From Epiperipatus broadwayi (Eukaryota > Onychophora > Udeonychophora > Euonychophora > Peripatidae): a stretch of 64,000 nucleotides of DNA. The stretch is taken from contig JAQFVV010006255.1 in the NCBI GenBank assembly GCA_028023455.1, forward strand, positions 1,736,001 to 1,800,000, written 5' to 3'. Positions 12,104 to 23,400 of this stretch are shown one piece after another. Each line of letters starts with the position of its first letter. The first letter of the stretch is position 1. A program made the translations under genes and the position numbers. The notes beneath the pieces are model-generated. The model was not told the origin of the DNA. It saw nothing but the letters and a program-made list of their open reading frames with translations, and searched no databases.

Positions 12104-13009
12104 AATGGTTACCTAACTGAGGGCTGATGATGATCATGTACTGTGGCAATCATTATAGATGGCTGCGCAATGTACAGCTGATGATGATCACATACTGGTG
12201 ATCATCACTTCAAAATTATCAACTTGATCTCAAACCACACCTGAGAAAGAAAAAAAAATGCATTTTATGCAGAATTAATTTTAAAAATTACTGTGAAAGA
12301 GGTGACAAGAGTATTGATGATGATTATAAAATAGTAATTTTCATGTATGTTTGGAGAGGTTCATGTTTAAAGTTAGATAGAAAATTGATGATTTTGGAGG
12401 TTGGATTTGGTGTTTGATTGTTGTAGTTTGTTTAGCTGTATTTTCAGTTTTGATGATGGATGAAGATTTTTGTCATTGGCTTGAGGATACAATGTTTTCA
12501 TGCAGCTCTGAGGGTGTTCTATCTCCACTATTTGCTCCAACCTATTTTTTGTATTTCATATTGTTAATCATAGAGCAGTTAACATAGTCCTGCCATGATT
12601 CCAGCCTCTAAGTCTCCGAAGAAAAGGAGCAAGGTGTAGCTTGTATTTCCCAGCCCATAAGACTCAAAAGCAGGGCATAGTTTTGTATTTTTCTGTCCCT
12701 CCATGGAAGAGGGCTTTGCAAAGATTTTGCAGTATCTTTATAAGGGTTGTAGTAGCCTATAGTGTTTCATTTGAGGTAGCACTCTTGTTGTTCATGGTGC
12801 ATTGTGTACTTACAGTCCAATGGCTGAATTCTTTATCTATCTCAAAATTGCAGATCACTATTCATTCTCTTAATTGTCAGATCTCTAAAAAAATTGATGA
12901 ATACATAGTTTTAGATATGAACTTTGTTTTGATTATGCATGTAAATTGTGTAAAATATTGTTAGACAGGTGTTTCATTTCTATTTTCCTTTTCCCTCAGA
13001 CTGGGGCAA
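12104..13009 (+). other. Interior of LTR element 2, no coding frame recognised
   Basis: 906 bp between the LTRs. It contains several GATGATGAT blocks. The frame at 12641-12964 shows no gag or pol motif. It ends in a pyrimidine tract followed by GACTGGGGCAA next to the 3' LTR. No protease, reverse transcriptase or integrase signature is visible. Confidence 0.6.
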
Positions 13010-14407
13010 TGTAACCAGTTGAGTTACAAACACACACTAATATAGTGTATGTGCTTATATATATGTAAAATAAAGGAAAAGTAGAAATAAACACAGAATA
13101 AATTTTTGTAGATATTTTTCTATATTTCCTAAAATAAAATAATAATAAGTAAAGGGTTAAATAACTCTAGGTTTAAATTAAAATTTTGTTATGGATTAAA
13201 CTTTTAAAAGATCTGAATATATATATATTGTATTATTATTATTTTCTGATTCTGAAATGTAAAAGCACAATACTTGTTTTTGAAATTTTTTTAATTAATT
13301 AAAACATGTATGTTTTCAAAGGGATTAGAGAGAGAAAAATAAAAACTCTGTTTTCAATCAAGGTGTTATTATCACCTTAGATGATTCTATAAAAGGGCTG
13401 ATAACAAAATTAGCTCCAGTCTGGATAATGATTTTTGAACAGAACAGTCTGGCTACTAAATTTTTTTGAGTAAGTGGCAGCAATTAGCTGACCAAATTAG
13501 GTAGCTGCTGTATGCTGTTGGCTGTAGAAGAGAGTTGGCAGAATAGCTACCATGAACTGATGTAGATGAAGACAGGAGCTACTACTATTTTCCTTAACAG
13601 GAGTTTTGATTTACTTGAAGCTGGGTCACTTCTGAATCAATAGCCTGAAAAAAGAGGAACAAATAGCTAGCAGAGTTATACAAAGCTATGTAGATCTAAG
13701 GACAGTCCACTAGCTGCCCTATAGTTTACTGCAGACTTTTGATTCATGAGGCCAGGGGCACTTCAAATGGATCAACTAGCTGCTTAAATATGTTCTAGAA
13801 GACAACTTGACAATTGCTTGGACTACAAAAGCTCATGGTATGCCAATCAATTACTTGAATACTTTTCCCTGATGATGACAACAATCCTGGAATTATATTT
13901 TTTCTGATGAGCTAGAAACCAAGCTTACCAAGAGAAAGCATGAAGAAATTGATGTACTTATGCTACTGTTTATCTATACACGTAGGGAACCGCAGATAAA
14001 CACATTGCGTGTATATACAGTGAGTTATTTTATTTTTACTATTCCTTAAAACAACTTTTAAAATTATAAATTAACAACTTAGAGTTAAAACAAACAAGTA
14101 AGTAATTTGCTTGAGTCAAATGTCTAAAAGAAAGACAATTTGATATATATTTTTGAAAAAATTCTTTTAGTAATTACTTTAAAAAAAAGACATTAAAAGA
14201 ATATATACTTTCAATATTGAATTAATTAGAAGAAAGATAACATTATTGTAACAACACATGATCACCATCTCATACTAGCACATAATTGTTATTAAACAAT
14301 TCAAAACAAAGCAAAACTCTCCATATAGTAGTGCCATCTTGTGCTAACAAGAGCAATCAATGAAAGCCAGAAGGCTTGTGCATAAAATCCCTATCTAGTG
14401 CCTACTC

Positions 14408-14466
14408 ATCCAATACCCCCAAAATAGTTTCTGGCTTGTGGCCTTCATCAGTGAGGAGCCTTGGAT
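14408..14466 (-). ncRNA. Decayed hammerhead ribozyme (family H, unit 1)
   Basis: This is the minus-strand counterpart of the motif at 15188-15245. CUGAUGA is intact (complement at 14445-14451), as are GAAAC (complement at 14427-14431), the GGC/GCC stem II and both outer stem I arms (AUCCAA with UUGGAU). The GUC cleavage triplet has become UUU (complement AAA at 14422-14424). The single C-G pair of stem III is therefore lost and self-cleavage is probably poor or absent. Confidence 0.65.
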
Positions 14467-15187
14467 CTGAGAGCACTGCACCTAGATCTTAGGATCTAAT
14501 GCAACCCTCCAGCACCTGCCTTTTAACTCTATTTAACTACAAAACTATAAGAATGAAATTGAAAACACAATTAAAATTTTCAATCCAAGCTCAATAGCTT
14601 ATATAGTCATATGGGTTTGAACTCAATTCAGCACCCATACATTTTGGTGTCTTTGGCTCTTTAACAACCATAGCTACCACTATCCTATTAGGCAGGATTG
14701 GTGTTAAACCACTAAACATCACATGTTCACCATCTCATACTAACACATAATTGTTATTAAACAATTCAAAACTCTCCACATAGTAGTGCCATCTTGTGCT
14801 AACAAGAGCAATCAATGGATGCCAGAAGGCTTGTGCATAAAATCCCTATCTAGTGCACTACTATATGGCGAGTTTTGCTTTGTTTTGAATTGTTTAATAA
14901 CAATTATGTGCTAGTATGAGATGGTGATCATGTGATATTTAGTGGTTTAACACCAATCCTGCCTAATAGGATAGTGGTGGCTATGGTTGTTAAAGAACCA
15001 AAGACACCAAAATGTATGGGTGCTGAATTGGGTTCAGACCCATATGACTATATAAGCTATTGAGCTTGGATTGAAAATATTAATTGTGTTTTCAATTTCA
15101 TTCTCATAGTTTTGTAGTTAAATAGCATTAAAAGGTGGGTGCTGGAGGGTTGCATTAGATCCTAAGATCTAAGTGCAGCGCTCTCAG

Positions 15188-15245
15188 ATCCAAGGCTCCT
15201 CACTGATGAAGGCCACAAGCCAGAAACTAGTCTGGGATATTGGAT
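15188..15245 (+). ncRNA. Type I hammerhead ribozyme (family H, unit 3)
   Basis: The core CUGAUGA is at 15203-15209. Stem II is GGC/GCC (15211-15213 with 15219-15221) with loop CACAA. GAAA is at 15223-15226. Minimal stem III is AC/GU with a UA loop (15226-15231). The GUC cleavage triplet is at 15230-15232, with scission expected after C15232. Stem I pairs CUCA (15199-15202) with UGGG (15233-15236), then after an internal loop (GGCUC against AUA) pairs AUCCAA (15188-15193) with UUGGAU (15240-15245). Internal loops in stem I are typical of natural hammerheads with tertiary contacts. The weak points are an A-A mismatch at 10.1/11.1 and a 3-bp stem II. Cleavage is predicted, not tested. Confidence 0.8.
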
Positions 15246-16434
15246 GAGTAGGCACTAGATAGGGATTTTATGCACAAGCCTTCTGGCATCCATTGATTGC
15301 TCTTGTTAGCACAAGATGGCACTACTATATGGAGAGTTTTGTTTTGATTATTGTAACAAGTTGAAATAGATAGAAGCCAGTGTGGGTGTATACGTGCACT
15401 CATACATGTAAAATTTTAATATTTTTTTTGATTAAATGTCAATTCATTTTTTTAATATTAATTGTATATTATAAATCGCACGTTTGTGCACACATATATG
15501 TAAATCAATGTAACAATTTAAATGTTGAATAGTAATTGTTTAAATTTCAATGTGATCATTTGAAATTTTGTATTGTAATCAAAATCAGAAAGCTTATATG
15601 TGTGTAATTTACTGTAAATTCCTTTTTTAGTGTTATTAATAAACTTATTTAATTGTTAAAATTGTTTCCATCATCTCTTGGTCACATACAGTAATAGAGC
15701 TTGTGTTCTCTGATCTAGATTCATGCATGGGATGAAGATATAAATATAAATGTGTACTTAGTGCTTTGGGGCATCCAGAGATGATCAATCATCATCCTGG
15801 TTGGTGAATAAGATTATACTCTTTAAAGCCCATGCACTATTATCTTTTATTTTACTTTAGTCTTATTAAAATTTAAGTTTATAGTTGGCCAGTACATGTG
15901 GCCTGAACATTGATGATGATCAGCATGTTTTAATGTCCCAGAATTATTGTTTTGATTTCTGATTATTGTGTATTCTAATGGATGGCACTAAGCTGGTGCA
16001 TCCAAATTATGTTTAAATAATTGCCCAAGCTGGCAAAGGCTCAATAGTTAGCCTGGTCTACAGAAGACCCACTTCCAATCCAGTCACAAGATGGACTGTT
16101 GATTTTGTTATATTTTATTGTAAAACATTCATGATGATGAGTGATTATTTATTTTGAGTATTAGTATTACTTATAATTACTTTTTGATAATGCTGGTTGA
16201 TATATGATTGATGTATGGTTAATTATGTTTCTAGTAGCTGGCTAATCTCTCAATGTTCTCAGAGATCTGGATCTCATGCTCCCTTAAATATTTTTTACTT
16301 AAATATACTTTTTGTAAATATTTCAACATTATTGTTTGCTTGGGGTTGATAATGATTTTTCCATCACCCCAGTTCAATTCTACATCCTTCCACTTCCTAT
16401 CCACCCCATCCCGTTACAATATATATATATATAT

Positions 16435-17120
16435 ATATAAGACATTTCCAGTGATTAATATTATGTAATATATTGAGATTAATAAGTAAACTACTGGTTT
16501 ATTAAGTAAATAAAATACTTTCAATCCAAAGCACTAGACAAAAACTTTTATAAAGAATGGACCATCTTCTCTGTTATCTTATCTTCTTATATAAAGGTTT
16601 ATCTGAAGCACTTTGAAAAGAAAGCAAGAATATTTAAACTAATCAAATTACTTTTTAAACTATTTTTAAATTGATTTATATTATTTTAACTGATATTTAT
16701 AAACATTTTCAATTTACACATTGTCAAAACTGATTCAAGGAGTAAAATATGAAAATATAAATATTCCTAATGACTAATGTATGTAATACATTGAGATTAA
16801 TACTCAAACTACTGGTTTATTAAGTAAATGAAATACTCTCAATCTAAAAAAATGGAATGTCTTTTCTCTTTACCTCATTTCTTTTATATAGGTTTATCTG
16901 AAGCACAATCAATTGAAAAATAGCTTTAAAAAGCAATATGAGTAGATTACAAATTTATGCTTTATTTTCAAAGTGCTTTAGATAAATCTCTATATAAGAA
17001 TATGAAATAAAGAGAAGATGGTTGTTCTTTATAAAAGTTTTGTCTTCTGATTTGGATTATTTCATTTATTTAATAAACCAGTATTTTGAGCATTAATCTT
17101 AATATATTATATATTTAATA
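16435..17120. repeat. Direct and inverted copies of a ~150-180-bp repeat
   Basis: Two direct copies (about 16450-16615 and 16775-16905) share GTAATA(T/C)ATTGAGATTAAT, ACTACTGGTTTATTAAGTAAAT and GGTTTATCTGAAGCAC. A third copy (about 16972-17110) is inverted, with TTTAATAAACCAGTA and GTGCTTTAGATAAA. It is non-coding, probably a decayed fold-back element. Confidence 0.65.
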
Positions 17121-17560
<440 letters not shown>

Positions 17561-18610
17561 TAGAGTTATTGTTACAATACTCCTCTCCCTAAATGATGAG
17601 ATAATAAAATGGGATACATATTCAATTTCTCATTATTTAAATTTTTTTCTGCTTATATTTCTTCACTTGATCATTAGCAGCTACAAATATAAATCAAATT
17701 ATGAGTCTCTTTAGTTTTTCTGTTAACTACTCATATTTTTACATCAGGTTTTGATTTGGTTGTTTCTATTATTGCTCTTATTGTACCATCTCCAAAACAC
17801 TGGTCAATTGCATTGCACAGTCATGCCATCATACTTTCCCACAAATAACATGTCATGCACAAGAAATGAGAATCTGTATTACAATATCTATGATCACATT
17901 TAATTTGATGACTGGAAATACATTGAACTTGACATAGTTTTTTGCTTTGTGAGTAGCTCCAGTTAAAAATAATAATGCCATTAATGCTCATCTGGTATAT
18001 AGATAGCACCAGGACATCTCTACTAAGGTCCTATTAAGTACAAGGATCAAACAACCCTCCACTCTTAAATATAACAAATGATCTATGATTAATGCACCTA
18101 TGACTATTGAATCCCAATTAAACATGTCCCCTAGAAACACATAATATCAGTGCACTTATCTCTTAAATGATCATCAAGATTGACACAGCAACTATCTATT
18201 TTGTTTAATTAATTTATCTGTCACTAGAGGAATAGCTTTAACATTCTTCCATCACATCTATAAGAAGTGAAGTGAGGGCATTTTAGCAATTCTCACTGTT
18301 CCTAATATTTATCAAGGTTGCTTTCTCTAAATTCTAATATTTCTTATATATTGTTTTTTAAAATAAAAGTTCATTTTATTCCTAAAATTATTTTACTCAA
18401 CTCTTGGCTAGCATCACTGTCTTTTTTATACCATTTTCTAATTTTCCAAATTTAGTGATTTGTTGTTAGCAAGGTATAAAGTTTATATACATATATATAT
18501 AATATTGAAAAAATAAAGAATCTAAATAAGTGAATATGTTAGATCACAGATATGTGTGCATATATATAGAAAGAATGTTTAATGCTAGATGAAATCTATA
18601 TAAAATAATT
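17561..18610. other. Non-coding stretch
   Basis: No gene recognised. The minus frame at 17821-18009 has no family signature. The stretch includes AT-rich simple sequence near 18490. Confidence 0.5.
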
Positions 18611-18803
18611 GAAACGTCCCATAGTTATATTGTTTCAGTCACATTGCCCTATTATTTATTTAAAAGAGGAATGTGGCTAAAACAATATAACTATAGGGCA
18701 TTTCAAATACTTTATATAGATTTGAAATTCTTTATTTAAAAGGGGAATGTGGCTGAAACAATGTAACTATAGTGCGTTTCAAATATTTTATATAGATTTA
18801 AAG

Positions 18804-18845
<42 letters not shown>
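18611..18845. repeat. Short inverted/direct repeat cluster and TC/TA microsatellite
   Basis: GTTATATTGTTTCAGTCACA (18631-18650) is the inverse of GTGGCTAAAACAATATAACT just downstream. That arm then recurs directly as GTGGCTGAAACAATGTAACT, followed each time by CATTTCAAAT or CGTTTCAAAT. A (TC)n(TA)n tract follows at about 18805-18845. Confidence 0.7.
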
Positions 18846-19427
18846 GAAATAACATAAGCTTCTATTATCTGTCATTTATTGAGTATCTGCAAACATGTTT
18901 ATTTGCCATCTTTAATTTTGTCATATATTTGATGATTTTCCAAAGATAGTATATTTTCATTTTTCATAAAAATTTATTCTTTCAATAGATCCGGGTCATC
19001 TATAAGACTAGACTTTCTTTATCCCTTTACTAGTCAGTTAATACATTTGTCCAGATAATTTTTCTATTGTTACAGTGCCCCATTCTATATTGCCTACTGT
19101 TCTTGGAGTCAGTCTTTATTTTTATATGCTAAACTGGATTATCTTTTGTCCATTTTCTGGCTCTACTTCTATTACTACCTACTTCAGTGCTAGGACTGGG
19201 CTAGGGTGATCCTCTGAAAATCTGTCAGAAATAATTGACAGTCCTATTTCTCCATCTCTGGATTGCTTATAAGCATTTCTTAAGGGATGGTGAGGCTACA
19301 TTATTCAGATTCTACCTAGCATATGTCGAATGGGCTTACAAAATCATGGTTATTACTTTTTTCTCTCTCAGTGATGAAATGTTTATTCATAAAAAACAAC
19401 AACAGATACAGTAAAATAAATGAAATT

Positions 19428-19862
19428 TCAGAAGCAACATGGTAAGAGGGGAAGGATAATGTAAAAAGGAAATGGATGGTGGAGAGGGGAAATGGTGTGT
19501 AGTCCAGGGCGGTCAGAAGTGCATATCTTCATGATTGAGTCCTATGACAGAGGCTGATAGGATGGGAGTTGGAGGATTGTCCAAGTGTCTGGGAAGAGTG
19601 GAGGTGGGGCTAGTTTGGTATCTCGGGTTTTGAGAGTGTGAATTAGGTCCAAGAGCTTTTGATTGATTGAATGCACTCTCTGGTCAAGGATAATGGCACA
19701 TCAGAGCAACCAGAGAGCATAGATGAGAAAAACTGATAGTCTAATAGCTGTGACCACTGTTTCTATGGATTCTTGGAGGTTGAAGATGGTATTCCTGTGT
19801 GAGGAAAGGCAGGAGTTGATGACATTTCTCATGCCCACAGAATTGTGACATTCTGTTTTTGT
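19428..19862 (-). pseudogene. Unrecognised minus-strand frame with two stops
   Basis: This is a 435-bp minus-strand reading frame of locally higher GC. It is open apart from two stop codons that split it into three blocks. The first block contains a hydrophobic run (SVFLIYALWLL), probably a membrane segment. The second is helical and Leu-rich (LDQRVHSINQKLLDLIHTLK). The third is Pro-rich. A methionine is available near the start (MRNVINS). I do not recognise the protein. Composition and length make it a better candidate for former coding sequence than the surrounding frames. It could be part of an old transposon or a chance frame in a GC-richer repeat. Confidence 0.3.
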
Positions 19863-20229
19863 TCAGTACTGAAAAGTACTATATCAGTGGTTTTCTTAGA
19901 TGTGTAATGTTCACAAGCTAGAACTGAAATCTTTTCAAGCTATATGATGCTGGTCATGTGCGCTTGGGCTATCCAAAGATATTATTGTTTTCTACTTCTT
20001 TTTATAGTTTTTGCCACTAACAACAACTTTTCCCAAAAGCATCAGCTTGTTTTCTTTTTTGTTTTTACTTTTTTAATGATTTGCCACTAATTTGCTGTTT
20101 TCTTCCTTTTTTTGTTTCCAACTTAATCCTTTAATTTCTCTTAATTACTTGTTATTCGATTGAATTTAGCTATAATCGAACGTTATAATTATCTTTAATT
20201 AGTTTTTTTTTTTTAGATTTTAACTTTAA

Positions 20230-20465
20230 AAAAAATACTAAACAATGTTAATAGCTTTTTAAAAATAACACATTATTATTGTTGAATAATCACATAAATA
20301 TAATTTAAATTATATACTCAAATAAATATAAGACATCAATTGAGAAAATGTTTTTTTCTTTCTTACATTACTTTTCTTTCAAACATTCTAGAATATTTGA
20401 TTTACCCTTCAATTTAACCTTGATTGATTTAGGAAGCTTGTATGATACAATAGCCCTAACTCAAT
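20230..20465. repeat. Right copy of the ~300-bp direct repeat
   Basis: It aligns with 17121-17560 by eye: TATAATTTAAATTATATA is shared exactly, and ACATTACTTTTCTTTCAA and TTGATTGATTTAGGA follow in the same order. Confidence 0.55.
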
Positions 20466-23400
20466 ATATTAAGTATTAAACTGCAGTTACAAAGAGTTAC
20501 ATTAAATAAAAAACAAAATAAATGTAAAATATTTTTTACAAAAATAACTTTTTTTTTCTTCTTCAAAAAAATTGTAGTAGCATTTAGCAGTTCTATTTAA
20601 GAAATGTGAACAGAATTAACCATGTTTGATTGCATTACTCAGTTAAGGAATAATCCTGACATTTTGAATTTCCAACTCTGTTTCTAAGTTAAACTGCACA
20701 GATCCATAACACATATCAATGTATCCCGATTCCATTTAAAATGCATTTAATTTATAATCTGGGGTAGAAAGAAATATTAAATATAATATTCTGTTAATGA
20801 AAAAAATACTTTTAAAGTATTCCATTAAATTACATAAAATAAAAGATAGCTTTTATCAGTTTGCTAACATCATCATTAGCAGCATTTATGAATAAGCATG
20901 GTCACTCTAATTGAATTATCAGAGTACAATACTAGCATGTGGTACTTAGTAAACTTTGACATTTTGCCTAATTGTACTTCTTTATTGTATACTGCATATA
21001 TTTCAAACCAAAGCCATTAATACTGAGCTTGTTTAGAGTGTCTTTAAAGTTATAAAAGAGGCTTCTTTCCTATGAATTCAGGCTCAAATCTATTACCTTT
21101 CTTCCTCTTCATATTGCAGTCTAATGATATGTCTTTACAAAAGCAGACTCTATAATATCCTCTTAGTAACCTAAAAACATACCAATTATTCTTATAATAA
21201 TGCCATTGTATTTTTAGAATCTTATGGTAATACTCTTAAATTAAATTTTTTAAAACTCCTTTATGTTTTTTTTTTTGATGATGAGAGATTCAAATCTTCC
21301 ATTCAATAAATTGGGTAAAGTAAATATAAGTGAGTTGCAATAGTTATGTAATTATGATAAAATGACATGTTAACAAGTTAAATGCAGCAACAGCATAATA
21401 GATTCTTCGTTGTACCATTCAAGCCCACCTTTTCATTTTTTTCATAATAAATGAAATCATTTTCTAGTCCCATTTTAGTTGTTCAACTACTTTGATTTTA
21501 TCTGATCATATTATTCTCTTTTTACTTTATTATTCTAGTGTGTGTGAAACTATTGTTATCTTGGTCAGAGAAATATAAATCTTACAATTTTTGTCGTAAT
21601 GGCTTATAATTGCCTCTAAAATTAAAGATTAGAATTTAAATGCATTGAGAGACTATGCATTACAACATGTATTTTCAAGTTCCAGTTTTTAAGATTGAGA
21701 GTTTATTTTTTTTATCTAGGCATTTTCATTTTTAATCTAATTCATAGGCCAGAAGTTGATGATCAGACTGTCATTTGTATATGGAAATTCTGGCTGTATG
21801 CAATCATTATAAAATGCCTTAAGCATTTCAAAATGGCTAAATCATCTTTTCTTAATATGAAATATAGCTTAATAGTTTCCCTAAAATCTTACCAAATAGT
21901 GTTTGTCCAATCTAGAATGAATTATATACTTAAATTGGATATATTTGATTGGTTCATTATTAATTTGGAGAAAGACTAAATTCCTTTTTATTATTTCAAA
22001 TGAGCTTATTTTCTTTTTTTACTAAGATCTTACAAGGATCTATTAATTATGCTATCTTGGGAAATAGCAGAGAAGTTTAAGGCACATCTAATTCTTTGAC
22101 TATTGATATAATCCTGTGTTTATTATTTGTCCCAAAAAGTTTAACTTATTTTTGAAAGTTTCATAGCTATGTTAAATTTTTTATTTTTGAAAGTTTCATA
22201 GCTATGTTAAATTTTCTAAGTCTTTTTAACAGTATTTATAAACATCCATGCTGATCAGGACATTTATTAAAAATTAATGTATTTGTCTGTGCAGCAAGTA
22301 TATATTCATTTGGACCTTTTTTTTTTTAAGTAGAAATATTCTTAACTATTTGAGGATGCCTAGTAAATTGTACCTTTTCGAAGAAAGATGATTATATAAA
22401 AAATGATTGGGTTCAATTGTCCCAGACTCCATCTTTTTAATATACTTTTAAACTTTTCTTTCATTATGAAAAGAGTTGGTTAATGTCATATACAAAACAG
22501 TTAATCTGCATTTCAAGGCATACTTTTTGTTTTATATATTCTCTACCTTATTTTTATATTCTCTTTTAATTCAACTAGTGTGGTTACATTTTTTATTAGG
22601 TATTTTATATTTTTCATCCCAACAATCATGGAATGTGTCTTTATTCTCTTCAAAATCTTTTATATCTTGTTTTCTTTATCTTTAATTAACGTACTGTTGT
22701 TCTCTTTTTTATATCAAAAATTGGCATACTATTTTATCCAGTCTACATGTGGTATATTTCCTTTTCTGCACAAATCTCTTCTGACATGGATTCCTACCCT
22801 ATATAATAATTTAACTTTGTTATAGTCCTTGTAACCCAAAATTGAAACTTATTTTACCTTTATCACTATTTTTTCATGATTATTTTTTTAATTATAATTA
22901 TATTATGGATATGATTTCTCCTATGCTTAATTTAAAGTGATATTTTTGCAATACTGTCATTTTTTTTTCTATAAATTTCATCATATAATCCAAATCTAAG
23001 GAAATACTCAAAATCTTTTTTTTTTAAAGTCTCAGTATTCAAAATTTTAATATATGATTCATATCAGTATCTATAATTTTGATTTGTCATAATTACAATA
23101 TTTTCCAGTCAAATCCTTCAAATAGATGTTTTACCTTTCTTTTTACTCATTTTCTATTTGCTTCTGGTTGAGCAACAATGATTTATATGACTATTTTGTT
23201 ATAATGCTCTCCTAAATCTCAGTTAGTAGCTGTACTTTGGTTTCTAATATTTATTTTCTTAATAAGACAAGGACTATTATTATATTTTTTTGCCTAATTT
23301 CTTGATGGATAGTTGGTGGCCATGCCTCACACAAACAGAAAATCTATATGATATATCCATAGGTAGCTTTATTATTTATTCTGGAGAAAGCCAAAAAAAT

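Larger units (their letters stand above)
14254..15346. mobile_element. Hammerhead retroelement, family H, tandem plus inverted array
   Basis: Three copies of a ~464-bp unit. Unit 1 is on the minus strand (about 14254-14718). Unit 2 is a partial minus-strand copy directly following it (about 14719-14856). Unit 3 is a full plus-strand copy (14857-15346). The flip occurs inside TAGTGC/ACTACTATATGG at 14856/14857. The plus unit begins CTACTATATGGCGAG (14858), and CTACTATATGGAGAG recurs at 15322, giving a 464-bp period. A 12-bp duplication and the empty site in the sister LTR prove insertion. There is no ORF. Unit 3 carries a well-formed hammerhead and unit 1 a mutated one. The arrangement recalls the tandem and inverted terminal repeats of Penelope-like elements, or a retrozyme. 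A transcript would fold into a long hairpin. Confidence 0.85.
9797..16418 (+). mobile_element. Non-autonomous LTR retrotransposon, element 2
   Basis: Direct copies at 9797-12103 (2,307 bp) and 13010-16418 (~2,304 bp once an insertion is removed) begin TGTAACCAGTTG and end CC(A/G)TTACA, i.e. TG...CA. They flank a 906-bp interior. Just left of the 3' copy is CAGACTGGGGCAA, a plausible polypurine tract, and just right of the 5' copy is AATGGTTACC, possibly a TGG primer site. ATAT follows the right end and precedes the left end, compatible with a 4-bp duplication, but both lie in AT microsatellite and so are weak. The interior has no convincing ORF. The structure resembles LARD-type elements. The closeness of the two LTRs suggests a fairly recent insertion. 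Confidence 0.75.
13010..16418 (+). repeat. 3' LTR of element 2, interrupted
   Basis: It matches the 5' LTR end to end except for a 1,093-bp insertion (14254-15346) bordered by a 12-bp duplication, ATTATTGTAACA, at 14242-14253 and 15347-15358. The uninterrupted sequence of the 5' LTR (AACATTATTGTAACAAGTTG at about 11029-11048) shows the empty site directly. Confidence 0.8.

Noticed and set aside
22476-22825. Overlapping plus-strand hydrophobic frames
   Set aside because: Phe/Leu/Ser-rich translations of T-rich DNA without conserved motif or splice context.
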